The notes under the pieces: model-generated | What the model was told of the DNA's origin: nothing | Seen by the model: only the letters and a program-made list of their open reading frames with translations | Database searches by the model: none | Source: Ardenticatenaceae bacterium | Lineage (GTDB): Bacteria; Chloroflexota; Anaerolineae; Promineifilales; Promineifilaceae | NCBI GenBank assembly: GCA_020634495.1 | Contig: JACKBR010000026.1 | Coordinates: forward strand, 9,415 to 73,414 | DNA length: 64,000 nt | Direction of reading: 5' to 3' | Part shown: piece after piece, positions 35,591-44,458 of the stretch | How positions within the stretch are numbered: the stretch's first letter is position 1 | How the letters are laid out: every line of letters starts with the position of its first letter | Translations under genes and position numbers: made by a program

Positions 35591-36076
35591 ATGGCTACTG
35601 ACGTTGTTTACACATCGCAAGTTCGCATTGAGCGGGTGAAAGGGCCGCTGCGGCGAGCCTATCTACCCCAAGAGCCAGACCCTGTTTTCTTCGGGGTTCA
35701 CTCTGAGGTGGCGGAACATTATGGCGTTGACCAAAATGTGCATGAGCCTCATGCCACCACGCTCGATTATGTGATTGCTGCGGCGGCTGGTTGACTGACC
35801 GGAACCTTTGGTGGCGCGCTGGAGGCGCGACAAATTCCGGCCGGAGACGGCTTTCTCAGTTCAGAAACACAGGGCGAAGTTGAAAAAGAAGGGAATGTGC
35901 TGGTCATCAAGCGCATCCATGTGGTTTACACGCTGAAAACAGGTGAAGAAAATCGGGAAACGGCCGTGCGCGTCCATGAATTCCACGCCGACTTTTGCCC
36001 CGTCGCCCGCAGCATTCGCGGCTGCATCGACATCACCACGGAACTTCGCTTTGCTGAGGAACCAATCCAATCTTAA
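35591..36076 (+). CDS. OsmC-like selenoprotein (in-frame UGA read as Sec68)
   Basis: This reads as a 161-residue OsmC-like protein across an in-frame TGA at 35792-35794 (residue 68). Before it lies TTLDYVIAAAAG; after it LTGTFGGALEARQI continues the fold. The UGA stands exactly where OsmC/Ohr peroxidases have their first catalytic Cys (AAxGCLTGT), and the second Cys is present in HADFCPVARS. A hairpin at 35799-35840 fits the bacterial SECIS rules. The family reduces organic or fatty acid hydroperoxides; selenocysteine would raise peroxidase activity. AGAGAGG precedes the ATG. The alternative is a simple nonsense pseudogene, but the exact site, the intact downstream frame and the SECIS-like hairpin argue against it. 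selABCD are not in the window. Confidence 0.82.
35799..35840 (+). promoter_or_regulatory. Candidate bacterial SECIS hairpin
   Basis: Starting four bases after the UGA: stem CCGGAA/TTCCGG (35799-35804 with 35835-35840), TTTG/CAAA (35807-35810 with 35831-35834) and CGCGC/GCGCG (35815-35819 with 35825-35829), with apical loop TGGAG (35820-35824). The loop begins 25 bases after the UGA and has G at its second position. These fit the known spacing and loop rules for SelB-binding elements. Confidence 0.72.
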
Positions 36077-36089
36077 ATTTGATTAATCT

Positions 36090-36860
36090 ATGGCTGTTGT
36101 TGAAATCTGCCTGAGCGGAATTGAGTCTGCCCTGGCGGCCCAGGCGGGCGGCGCTGACCGCATTGAGCTTTGTGAAAATTTGGCGCAAGGTGGCACGACC
36201 CCAAGCCTGGGCCTGATTAAGGCCGTACGAAATCGGCTACAGATTGGCGTTCAGGTCATGATTCGGCCCCGTGGCGGAGATTTTTGCTACACAGAGGCAG
36301 AATTTGAGGTCATGCGACAAGATGTCCAGCTGGCCAAAGAGGTGGGGGTAGACGGTATTGTTTTTGGCATTTTGCACCCGGACGGCACCATTGATAAAAC
36401 CCGCTGCCGGGAGTTGATAGCCCTGGGACGGCCGTTGTCCATCACCTTCCACCGCGCCTTTGATCTCACACCGGCCCCATTTGCGGCATTGTCCGATTTG
36501 TTGGCGCTGGGGGTGGATCGTCTTTTAACCTCAGGGCAGGCAGAAACGGCCGTTGCTGGCAAAACCTTGATTCGTCAGCTGCAAGCCAGGGCCGGGGAGC
36601 AAATAACCATCATGGCAGGCAGTGGCATTTCAGCAGAAAATGTGGCTGCGCTGCTGGCCGAAACGGCCGTTCCTGAAATTCATGCTGGCTCCAGCTGCAC
36701 AGAAACAATCCCAGGCAACATGCACGTCCACTCACCTGGTTTTTCTCTGGGAACGGCTAAAAACGAACCCGAATTTGCCCGCCAGCAAGTGACCGCCAGG
36801 CGCGTTCGAGAACTGGTGTTAAAAGCCAGGCAGCCTTATGCGCCAGGCAGCACCTCATGA
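36090..36860 (+). CDS. cutC: CutC family protein
   Basis: This 256-residue TIM-barrel protein matches CutC: EICLSGIESALAAQAGGADRIELCENLAQGGTTPS at the start, VMIRPRGGDFCYTEAEFEVM, GIVFGILHPDGTID, ITFHRAFDLT, DRLLTSGQ and IMAGSGISAENV. It has been linked to copper handling in bacteria, though its biochemical role is disputed. It follows the OsmC-like gene by 13 bases and probably shares its transcript. Its last 25 bases overlap the convergent aminotransferase gene. Confidence 0.92.
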   Translation: MAVVEICLSGIESALAAQAGGADRIELCENLAQGGTTPSLGLIKAVRNRLQIGVQVMIRPRGGDFCYTEAEFEVMRQDVQLAKEVGVDGIVFGILHPDGTIDKTRCRELIALGRPLSITFHRAFDLTPAPFAALSDLLALGVDRLLTSGQAETAVAGKTLIRQLQARAGEQITIMAGSGISAENVAALLAETAVPEIHAGSSCTETIPGNMHVHSPGFSLGTAKNEPEFARQQVTARRVRELVLKARQPYAPGSTS

Positions 36861-38161
36861 ACGGCTTCCACCAAAATTTGTACCATCTCTTCCAGCTGTG
36901 GCTCTGTGACAATTAGCGGTGGGCCAAGCATAATCACATCCCCATTTTGACCATCGGCACAGCCCTGAGAATAGTAAACGATTAGCCCCTTATCAAACGC
37001 CCGCTGCCAGATATCCCAGGCCAAATGGCGCGCTGCGGGAAACGGGTCTTTACTCGTTTTGTCCTGCACAAACTCAATCCCCCAAAACAGCCCGCGACCA
37101 CGAATCTCGCCGACGTGTGGATGGCCGTCCAGCGCCGCCTGCAACATCTGGCCCAGCTTTGGACCCAAGCTGGCAGAGTTCTCCACAAGCTTTTCTTGTT
37201 GCATGATGTGCAGCGTGGCTAAAGCGGCCGCACAGCCCACCGGATGATGGCTAAACGTGCCGCCGTGGTTCCAATCGCCCAATTTCTGGCGAATTAGCTC
37301 CACATCTTCCGTTTTAGCCGCCACAAACCCTAACGGGAAATAGCCTCCGGCCAACCCTTTGGAAGTTACCAGGATGTCTGGCTGCACCTGCCAATGGTCC
37401 AGTCCCCACCATTTGCCCGTCCGCCCCATGCCCACCAATACTTCATCGGCAATCAGGAGCACACCGTATTTGTCGCAAATGCGGCGCACGGCGGGCCAAT
37501 AATCATCTGGCGGGATTACCGCCCCCAGGCTGGCCCCGCTAATTGGCTCAGCAATGAAGGCGGCGACTGTTTCTGGCCCATAAGCCAGAATGGACTCTTC
37601 CAAACGACCGGCCAGCTCCTCGCCTGAGGCTTCAAAGCGGTAAGGGTATGGCGGTCGCACGTGCGGCATGTTGACCATCATGCCCATGTAGGGGGTGCGC
37701 AAACCGGGACGGCCGCTTACGCCCAGCGCCCCCAATGTCATGCCGTGATAGCTGAGGGAACGGCAGGTCATGATGTCGCGTGTGGTCTGACCGCGTGCCT
37801 GCTGAATTTGCCGGGCCAGCTTGATGGCCCCCTCTACCACTTCTGAGCCGCTGCTGAGGTAAAAAAAGCGCGGATTGGGAATTGGCACAATCTGGGCCAG
37901 CTCCGTGGAAAGCTGCTCGGTGGCCTCGTTGGTAAACATGATGGCATGGACGTAGGCGGCTTTTTGGGCTTGCTCGGTCATCGCGGCGACGATTTCGGAA
38001 CGGCCGTGTCCCACATTCACCACCAGCGGCCCGCCAGAACCATCCAGGTAGCGTTTGCCACTTTCATCAAATAAATAAATGCCCTCCCCGTAAGCAATCT
38101 TGGGGCGGGCATGGCTCATCTTGCGATAAAACACGTGTCCGTACGGATGTGCATATTTCAT
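36836..38161 (-). CDS. Class III PLP-dependent aminotransferase
   Basis: This 441-residue protein is a class III (omega-) aminotransferase. It contains YLDGSGGPLVVNVGHGRSEI, FYLSSGSEVVEGAIKLARQ, the PLP-contacting LLIADEVLVGMGRTG and the Schiff-base Lys in ILVTSKGLAGGYFPLG. Such enzymes act on ornithine, GABA, beta-alanine or similar amines. It lies 125 bases downstream of pruA on the same strand. That pairing would suit an ornithine-type transaminase producing glutamate semialdehyde for PruA, but a specific substrate cannot be read. The gap between the genes is filled by a dispersed repeat. Confidence 0.9.
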   Translation of the reverse strand: MKYAHPYGHVFYRKMSHARPKIAYGEGIYLFDESGKRYLDGSGGPLVVNVGHGRSEIVAAMTEQAQKAAYVHAIMFTNEATEQLSTELAQIVPIPNPRFFYLSSGSEVVEGAIKLARQIQQARGQTTRDIMTCRSLSYHGMTLGALGVSGRPGLRTPYMGMMVNMPHVRPPYPYRFEASGEELAGRLEESILAYGPETVAAFIAEPISGASLGAVIPPDDYWPAVRRICDKYGVLLIADEVLVGMGRTGKWWGLDHWQVQPDILVTSKGLAGGYFPLGFVAAKTEDVELIRQKLGDWNHGGTFSHHPVGCAAALATLHIMQQEKLVENSASLGPKLGQMLQAALDGHPHVGEIRGRGLFWGIEFVQDKTSKDPFPAARHLAWDIWQRAFDKGLIVYYSQGCADGQNGDVIMLGPPLIVTEPQLEEMVQILVEAVHEVLPGA

Positions 38162-38182
38162 TTTTTTGTTTAAGGAATTGGA

Positions 38183-38255
38183 GGCACTGTAATTGAGTAA
38201 TCAAGTAATTGATCGTTTATTCGCCAATTACCCAATTACCCAATTACTTTATTAC
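38183..38255. repeat. CAATTACC inverted repeat
   Basis: GTAATTGAGTAATCAAGTAATTG on the left is opposed by CAATTACCCAATTACC on the right. It belongs to the same family as 23890-23929 and fills the gap between pruA and the aminotransferase gene. Confidence 0.6.
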
Positions 38256-38286
38256 TCCACTCCTGCTCCTTGCATCAGCTGAATCA

Positions 38287-39855
38287 CTAATCAACAACCG
38301 TCTGGCTTTGTTCGTGCATGTACTGCTGAATGTAGTAGAAGCTGCCGGCTGCTTTGCCGGTGGAGCCGCTGCCTTTCCAACCGCCGAAGGATTGGTAGCC
38401 AGGCCAGGCACCAGTCGTAGCCCCGCTGGAGCGGTTCACGTAAAGCACGCCTGCCTCGATATTATTCAGCCACCATTGCACTTCGTTGTCGTCTTCACTA
38501 AAAAAGCCAGCGGTCAGACCATATTCCACGTCGTTGGCCTTGGCCATGGCCTCATTCAGGTCGGCAAATGGGGCAATCGTGACGATTGGCAGGAACATTT
38601 CTTGTTTCCACAAGCGATGATCTTCTGGCAAATTGTCTACGATGGTGGGGGCCACAAAGTAGCCGTTGCCCACATCTTCCAACACCTCGCCACCAAACAC
38701 AATGTCGCCATGTTCCCGCAAATCGGCCACAAACTCTTTATAGTCGTTGAAGGCTCCCTTGTTGGCCACTGGCCCCATCCAATTTTCCAGCTTGGAGGGA
38801 TCGCCAACTTTAATTTGCGAGGTGAGATCGACCAGTTTGGTCATGAACGCATCTTTTACGTCTTTGTGTACGTAAACGCGGGAGCAAGCGGAACATTTTT
38901 GGCCTTGCAAGCCGAAGGCGGAGCGCATGACGCCCATGGCCGCTTTGTCAACATCGGCCTTATTGCTGATGATGGTGGGGTTCTTGCCGCCCATCTCGGC
39001 AATGACCGGGCGGGGGTAGCTGCTGTGGGCAAAGGTGCGCAAGATGTTCATGCCCACGTCGTAGCTGCCGGTGAAGGTGATGCCATCCACATCGGGGTGG
39101 TCTACCAATGTTTGCCCAACAATACGGCCGCTTCCGGTAAGAAAGTTAAACACGCCATCGGGCACACCGGCATCGCGGAAGCATTCGGTGAGCAGCCAGG
39201 CGGTGTACGGCGTGTCGGTGGCGGGCTTGAGCACGACGCAGTTGCCCGCAACCAGGGCAGCTCCGGCAGGCCCTCCGGCCAAAGCGCCAGGGAAGTTAAA
39301 CGGCGATATGACGGCCCAGACGCCGTACGGTTTGAGCACGCTGCGGTTGTGGTGCTTGTCGCTTTCAGACAGCAGCGGCCGGTTGAAATTATTGTTTTGT
39401 TCTACGGCATCGCAGTTGTAGCGAATGAGATCGGCCGTTTCTTCCACGTCACCCAGCGCTTCCAGCCGATTTTTGCCAATTTCCAGGCTCATTACCGCGC
39501 CCATGTGGAAGAGGCGCTCGCTGATAAGATCGGCTGCTTTGCGCATGATGGCCACGCGCTCCTGCCAGGGACGACCGCCCCAGGCGGGAAAAGCGGCTTT
39601 GGCAGCGGCAACGGCATCCTTGACGTCTTGTTCAGAACCGTATTGAAAATGGCCCATGACCATATCCAGATCAACCGGGCTGCGCTTCTCGAAGGTTTTT
39701 TCGGCCAACCGTTCCTGACCATTGATGAACATGGGGAAAGTTTTGCCAAAGCCAGCTTTGGCTTCCTCAACTGATTCGTCAAAATATTGGTGCAGCAGAG
39801 GATCGGGGCTGGCCAGTGTGGAATAGGTTACTTTTATGTGTTTGCGTTCAGACAT
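38287..39855 (-). CDS. pruA: L-glutamate gamma-semialdehyde (1-pyrroline-5-carboxylate) dehydrogenase
   Basis: This 522-residue aldehyde dehydrogenase matches the stand-alone PruA/RocA form. SPFNFPGALAGGP is the NAD-site region, ITFTGSYDVGMNI and VIAEMGGKNP (catalytic Glu) follow, and the catalytic Cys is in GLQGQKCSACSRVYV, the RocA signature. It oxidises glutamate semialdehyde to glutamate with NAD+, the last step of proline and ornithine breakdown. A long open frame on the opposite strand is a shadow of its codon bias. The aminotransferase gene lies downstream. Confidence 0.93.
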   Translation of the reverse strand: MSERKHIKVTYSTLASPDPLLHQYFDESVEEAKAGFGKTFPMFINGQERLAEKTFEKRSPVDLDMVMGHFQYGSEQDVKDAVAAAKAAFPAWGGRPWQERVAIMRKAADLISERLFHMGAVMSLEIGKNRLEALGDVEETADLIRYNCDAVEQNNNFNRPLLSESDKHHNRSVLKPYGVWAVISPFNFPGALAGGPAGAALVAGNCVVLKPATDTPYTAWLLTECFRDAGVPDGVFNFLTGSGRIVGQTLVDHPDVDGITFTGSYDVGMNILRTFAHSSYPRPVIAEMGGKNPTIISNKADVDKAAMGVMRSAFGLQGQKCSACSRVYVHKDVKDAFMTKLVDLTSQIKVGDPSKLENWMGPVANKGAFNDYKEFVADLREHGDIVFGGEVLEDVGNGYFVAPTIVDNLPEDHRLWKQEMFLPIVTIAPFADLNEAMAKANDVEYGLTAGFFSEDDNEVQWWLNNIEAGVLYVNRSSGATTGAWPGYQSFGGWKGSGSTGKAAGSFYYIQQYMHEQSQTVVD

Positions 39856-40154
39856 AATCGCCTCCTTGGGAAATGTGAGTGAGTAAAAATCTTTTTATAA
39901 CAAGCAGTTGGTCTTGCGGTAAACATCGTCTGGTTGATATGGAAAAGATCAGTGGGATTCAGTAATTCCGCCAAATGCAAAATTACAAATGAGGGTTCTG
40001 TGTAATTCACAAATTGTGAATTACGTGAGTGAAAGCGTAGAAGTGGTTGTTTGCTATTTCAAAGTTCTTTTGCGCTTTCACATGGCCGTATTATACCTGC
40101 GATTTCCTGATCGGACAGCCAGAATTTCATCACACAATTTTCATGACTTCTCGC
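39856..40154. other. Gap with no recognised feature
   Basis: This gap between pruA and the histidine phosphatase gene is AT-rich. It should contain the pruA promoter, but I could not name boxes with confidence. No repeat or RNA is obvious. Confidence 0.4.
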
Positions 40155-40736
40155 TTATTTTTTGCCGTTTGCCAGGAAACTTTTTATGAGTTTCAGCTCA
40201 GGCAGAGAAAGGATAAAGGCGCAAGGCAAGGTGAGGGATTGCCAAAACTGCCGGGGCAACAAGTGGGGGTTGTGCTGGCAAATGAACAGGGTGAGCACGG
40301 TTCCGTGGGCAACGATAGCCAGGGTATGGTCAGGGTTTGCTGCAACCTGACGCATGACTGCCTGGCTAAAGCGGGCGGCGGCGGCAACGGCCGTTTCCCG
40401 ACCAAACACCAATTCATCAGGACGGGCAAAAAAGTTGGTTACGGCCGTTTCAAAGTCTGCCCGGTTCTCAAAATAAGGCACACCCCGGCGGTCATGCTCC
40501 TGCAATCCAGGCGCTGGCTGCACCGGCAGCGCCCACACATCGGCCAACGCCTGGCCTGTTGCCTGGGCTTTGGCTTCCTCGCTGGTGATGATGCGGCTGG
40601 GCTGGTACGGTTTTAGCTGATGGGCAAGTTGGTGGGTGGCAGAACGGCCGTCGGCTGTCAACGGCCATTTATGGCTGGGAATAGTGGGATCGATGGAAAC
40701 GGCCGCGTGACGCACCAGAATCAGTGAGGAGAGCAT
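40155..40736 (-). CDS. Histidine phosphatase (phosphoglycerate mutase-like)
   Basis: This 194-residue protein opens with SLILVRHAAVS, a variant of the LVRHGxT motif with Ala for Gly, and has the second His in LAIVAHGTVLTLFI. The Arg/Glu pair expected between them may be in SRIITSEEAKAQATGQAL. It probably removes phosphate from a small molecule through a phosphohistidine; the substrate is unknown. I chose ATG 40736; a longer frame exists upstream but adds a non-family tail. Confidence 0.82.
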   Translation of the reverse strand: MLSSLILVRHAAVSIDPTIPSHKWPLTADGRSATHQLAHQLKPYQPSRIITSEEAKAQATGQALADVWALPVQPAPGLQEHDRRGVPYFENRADFETAVTNFFARPDELVFGRETAVAAAARFSQAVMRQVAANPDHTLAIVAHGTVLTLFICQHNPHLLPRQFWQSLTLPCAFILSLPELKLIKSFLANGKK

Positions 40737-40841
40737 GAAAATTATTGAGGCTCTGTTTTCATTTTCATTACAAAGGAACAAAGAAACAAAGGATTCTTGG
40801 TTCCTCCTTCCCTTTGTCCCTTATGTATAAGTCTTGTTCTA

Positions 40842-42227
40842 CTAGCCGCCACCGGTGAGCGCATCCAGCGACCACTGGGCATAATACGCATTGTGGTTCA
40901 CTTCTAAAGCCGCCCGGTAATTGGTAATGGCCTCATCAATATTCCCCTGTGATTCCATAGCCAATCCTTTGTACCAATAAGTTTCTTCCACATTGCGGCC
41001 ACCCTGCGTTTCCAAGGTGGCATCTGCCAGGGCAATCACATCCTCATTCCGCCCGATTTTCCAATACGCCAGGTACGGCCGGAACTGGTACCACAACATG
41101 CGCGGCGGCAAGCCAAGCTCACGCGCTTCATCATAAGCCTGTGCGCCACCCTGGTAAAATTGGGCTTCCCCTGTGCTGGCACCCATTTCTGTGAGCGCCG
41201 TGCCCAGGTTGAACCAGGCAAACTCATTCCCAGGATCGGCATCAATTTCTGCCTGAGCCCGTTCGGCCACCATGCGCCACATTTCCATCGGATCAGACAA
41301 AGTTGGCCCTAATATAGATTGCACTTCAGCTTCCTGCGAGGGGTAATAAACCACGTAAAAGGTGTAGTTAAACTGCTGCCAGAAAAACTCAAATTCCTCG
41401 TAATCATCGGTACGGCCGCTGCCGTCCCACGGGCCTAAAAAGCTGTCCTGGCTGTAAAAAATCTGCTCCTCGTCATCATAGCCAAAAACTGTGAGGTAAT
41501 GCCCCCACCAGCCCTGGCCAGGCAGTTCATACCCTTTTTCAATCACCACAGGATAACCCGCAGCAATAAACTGCTTGATTAATTCTAACGTGCCGCCGCT
41601 GTGCGCGCTGGCCATAAAGCTGCCACCCGTTCGCTCATTGACGTAATCGGCAATTTGCCAGGGGCTTACGTTGCGATCTTCGCTGCTTGGTTTTAGATAG
41701 TCGGCCACTTCTTCCTGGGTAATGTCATACCCTAAATAGTTTAATGTTTGGGTCAAGTTAGCCGGGCCACAATTATTGAAAGTCTGCCGAACAACGCCCA
41801 TTCCTTCCAGGATGTGTGACGTTGGCAGCGGTTCCGGGGTTGGGGTGTTGGTGGGTGTGGGGATAGGGGTGTTGGTTGGTTTTGGTTCGGTTTCCTCGCT
41901 GGCTGTGTCGGGCAAGGTGGTTGGGGTTTCGGTTGGTTTTGGGGTGGCTGTCGGTTCAACCGTCGGCGGTGCAGCAATGAGTGCGTTTATATCTACCTGG
42001 GATTCAGAAGCAGAAACGGCCGCAACCGGCAGCGCTGTGGCCACTGGGGCAACTTGCTCAATGACCCCCTCCACAAGCCCACTTAGCGCCGGGCTGCGCT
42101 CTTGCAACGCCACCCGATAACGCCCAGGAATTGCACCCACGGCACCGGGCAAAACCAGCAACCCAACGATGAGCAAAATCTGCACACCGACAACAATTAA
42201 AATCAAATTTTTTGTTCGCTTTTTCAT
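40842..42227 (-). CDS. Membrane-anchored C39-like peptidase with TPR repeats, copy 2
   Basis: This 461-residue protein has an N-terminal membrane anchor (about 8-28), a Pro/Thr-rich linker (about 85-140), a C39-like papain-fold domain (about 145-300) and C-terminal TPR units (about 320-455). The catalytic Cys is in FNNCGPANLTQTL and His in WWGHYLTVFGYDD; YSQDSFLG may supply the Asp. This is the peptidase_C39_2 pattern without an ABC exporter. It probably faces outward. It is a paralogue of the gene upstream at 42315, and the two are separated by a CAGTAATC repeat. The substrate is unknown. Confidence 0.82.
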   Translation of the reverse strand: MKKRTKNLILIVVGVQILLIVGLLVLPGAVGAIPGRYRVALQERSPALSGLVEGVIEQVAPVATALPVAAVSASESQVDINALIAAPPTVEPTATPKPTETPTTLPDTASEETEPKPTNTPIPTPTNTPTPEPLPTSHILEGMGVVRQTFNNCGPANLTQTLNYLGYDITQEEVADYLKPSSEDRNVSPWQIADYVNERTGGSFMASAHSGGTLELIKQFIAAGYPVVIEKGYELPGQGWWGHYLTVFGYDDEEQIFYSQDSFLGPWDGSGRTDDYEEFEFFWQQFNYTFYVVYYPSQEAEVQSILGPTLSDPMEMWRMVAERAQAEIDADPGNEFAWFNLGTALTEMGASTGEAQFYQGGAQAYDEARELGLPPRMLWYQFRPYLAYWKIGRNEDVIALADATLETQGGRNVEETYWYKGLAMESQGNIDEAITNYRAALEVNHNAYYAQWSLDALTGGG

Positions 42228-42242
42228 AGTCTCTTCCGCCTG

Positions 42243-42314
42243 TGAGTCAGTATCCAGTATCCAGTGATCAGTTATCAGTAAGAGCATCTGACTACTGACC
42301 TACTGATCACTGAC
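42243..42314. repeat. CAGTATCC/GATCAGTTATC repeat
   Basis: Units such as CAGTATCCAGTATCCAGTGATCAGTTATCAG on the left face CTACTGATCACTGACCTACTGATTACTG on the right. The repeat runs into the 3' end of the gene at 42315, whose last codons (Ser-Asn-Gln) derive from it. It is of the same family as 9027-9149. Confidence 0.6.
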
Positions 42315-43652
42315 CTACTGATTACTGTCCAATTCGGCCAGCGCCACAACGGCTGGGGCAAAATTGGGGTTAAACGCAGCGGCCTTCTCCAAATTTTCGG
42401 CAGCAACGGCCGTTTCTCCGGTCGCAGCTAAGGCCAATCCTTTGTAATAAAATGATTCTTCAAAATACGGCCGATCTTTCAGCGTCACATCAGCCAGCAA
42501 AATTACATCTTCATACCGTCCTACCTGGTAATACGCCTCGTAAGGACCAAATTGGTACCAGAGCATCCGCCAGGGCAAGCCAATCGCCCGCGCCTGATCA
42601 AAGGCGGCGCTGGCTCGTTCAAAATTGCCGTTGGCGTTGTAGCTGGTGCCCAGGTTAAACCAGAAAAAGGCATTCTCAGGCGAGGCAGCAGCATCGGTTT
42701 GAGCTTGCAGCAAGGAATGGGTCCACATGACGGTATCATCCATATCCTCGCCTACGATACGGGCTACCGTTTGGGCCTCTTCTGGTGGATAAACGGCAAT
42801 GTAACTGCGGTTAAATTGGGGCCAATAGGTCTCCACGTCGGCATAGCTTAGTTTACGGCCGTTTCTATCCGCGTTTTCATTGGGCACATCACTTGTGCCA
42901 AACCAGGAATCATAAACAAAAAACTGCTCGTTGGCGTCATCATAGGCCACCACCAATAAATAATGACCGTACCAACCTAACCAACGATATTCACCAGGGG
43001 GATCGATGCCAATTTCTACAATGACAGGAATGCCATTGGCCACAAATTGCTTAAGCATCTCAATACGGCCGTTCACCCGTTCAATGGCCTGGAGCGGCGT
43101 CTGCTCATTCACATAGGCGGCCATTTCATCGGGGCTAACGTTGCGGTCTTCTGGGTTTGGCTTAAGCACAGCGGCCGTATCGGTTTGGGTTAAAAACAAG
43201 TCAAAGTAGCTCAAGGTCATCGCCATCGTTGCCGGGCCACAATTATTCCATTCCTGAAACTGATGCTGAATGCCTTCCAGTCGAGCGGCGGCGGGAATGG
43301 GTACGGCCGTTGCCGTTGGTATTTGCGTGGGAGTGGCGGTGGGAGGAACGGCCGTTTCTGCGGCAACGGCCGTTGGCTCAGGCGAAGAAAGCGCTGCCGT
43401 TGGCTCAATCACCTCAATGACAGGAGCAGCCAACGCTGTTGGCTCCGCCAGCAAACTATCAACGTTTAGCGGCTGGGCAACGGTGGGCAAAATGGCCACT
43501 TCCTGCTGAGGTGAGGCAATTGCCAGCAGCGGCGCTGGCAGCCAACGGGCCGCATACCGGGGTGGAATAGCTCGCAAGGCCGCCGGGAAAGCAAAAATGC
43601 CAGCCAGCAACAACACAACAACACCTAAGATATATTTCTTCCGTTTATCCAT
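42315..43652 (-). CDS. Membrane-anchored C39-like peptidase with TPR repeats, copy 1
   Basis: This 445-residue protein has the same layout as the gene at 40842: N-terminal helix (KYILGVVVLLLAGIFAF), Pro/Thr/Ala-rich linker, C39-like domain with Cys in WNNCGPATMAMTLSYF and His in WLGWYGHYLLVVAYDD, then TPR units. The family marker LKPNPEDRNVSPDEMAAYVNEQ is shared. The pair arose by tandem duplication. I chose ATG 43652 (MDKRKK); the open frame extends upstream without family-like sequence. A role in trimming or binding secreted peptides is inferred only. Confidence 0.82.
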   Translation of the reverse strand: MDKRKKYILGVVVLLLAGIFAFPAALRAIPPRYAARWLPAPLLAIASPQQEVAILPTVAQPLNVDSLLAEPTALAAPVIEVIEPTAALSSPEPTAVAAETAVPPTATPTQIPTATAVPIPAAARLEGIQHQFQEWNNCGPATMAMTLSYFDLFLTQTDTAAVLKPNPEDRNVSPDEMAAYVNEQTPLQAIERVNGRIEMLKQFVANGIPVIVEIGIDPPGEYRWLGWYGHYLLVVAYDDANEQFFVYDSWFGTSDVPNENADRNGRKLSYADVETYWPQFNRSYIAVYPPEEAQTVARIVGEDMDDTVMWTHSLLQAQTDAAASPENAFFWFNLGTSYNANGNFERASAAFDQARAIGLPWRMLWYQFGPYEAYYQVGRYEDVILLADVTLKDRPYFEESFYYKGLALAATGETAVAAENLEKAAAFNPNFAPAVVALAELDSNQ

Positions 43653-43952
43653 CATCAATTTAGAAAAACTTTCTCCTACAGCGCAGCTAAGTATAGCCAA
43701 TGGCCCCAGCCAGCCAAGCACGCTGTCCCTTCGTTTACCCAACTCTTAAGTAATAAAACACCCATTGGAGGAAACGGCCGTTTGTGCCAAATGACTTTTA
43801 TTACAGCAAATTTATGGGGATTGTCACTGGCAGTTGATTGGCATTTTCTGGCATAATTGTTATTAGTTTTTAAGCAAATCACAAAAGAAACTTAGATTTA
43901 AATGAAGTTTTCTTGTGATTTGCCCAATTAAGAAACGAGTTGGAGGCGAATC
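43653..43952. other. Divergent intergenic region
   Basis: This gap separates the C39-like gene (-) from the universal stress protein gene (+). It has one ACGGCCGT palindrome at 43774-43781. A possible but weak promoter for the stress protein lies around TTGGCA and TATTAG with a 17-base spacer (about 43836-43865). No gene is seen. Confidence 0.4.
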
Positions 43953-44447
43953 ATGTTTAACCATTTACTTGTTCCCTTAGATGGATCGCACCTGGCCGAA
44001 GCGGCACTCCCCCCTTCTTTAGAGTTAGCCAGCAAATTCAACAGCGAAATTACTCTGGTGTGGGTCATTCAGCCACCCCACCTCATCATGACAGCCGCCA
44101 ACGGCAGCGTCTATGCCCAACTGCTCACCGAAATGCGCAATCAATCTGAAAAAGATGCCGAATCCTACCTGCGCGGGCATCAAGGCTCACTGCGGCAGCA
44201 AGGGTTGGTGGTACACACGAGAATTGTAGAAGGGGAAAACATAGCCGATGCTCTGCTCCAGGTCGCTGCAAATATAAACGCTGATGCCATTGTGATGAGT
44301 ACGCATGGCCGAGGGGGAATCAGCCGCTGGGTCTTTGGCAGCGTCGCCGACAAAGTGCTTCGCTATGCGAATGTGCCAGTGCTGCTCATTCGCGCCAAGG
44401 AAGAAACGCTAGACTGGCAAGCAAAAGATCAACAGACGATTGTATAG
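43953..44447 (+). CDS. Universal stress protein (UspA family, ATP-binding type)
   Basis: This 164-residue protein opens with MFNHLLVPLDGSHLAEAALPPSLELA and has the nucleotide-binding C-terminal motif STHGRGGISRWVFGSVADKVLRYANVPVLLIR, typical of ATP-binding UspA domains. Such proteins help survival during starvation or other stress; the trigger is not visible. GTTGGAGG precedes the ATG. It is a single gene ending 11 bases from convergent tilS. Confidence 0.92.
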   Translation: MFNHLLVPLDGSHLAEAALPPSLELASKFNSEITLVWVIQPPHLIMTAANGSVYAQLLTEMRNQSEKDAESYLRGHQGSLRQQGLVVHTRIVEGENIADALLQVAANINADAIVMSTHGRGGISRWVFGSVADKVLRYANVPVLLIRAKEETLDWQAKDQQTIV

Positions 44448-44458
44448 GAAAACCTGAC

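Noticed and set aside
35591..35794. Short 67-residue gene or nonsense pseudogene in place of an OsmC-like protein
   Set aside because: The downstream frame stays open for 93 codons and matches the same family, the UGA falls on the catalytic Cys, and a SECIS-like hairpin follows.
38209..39774. A 521-codon open frame on the + strand opposite pruA
   Set aside because: The protein has no recognisable motif and mirrors the codon bias of pruA, whose active-site residues are intact on the - strand. It is a shadow frame.
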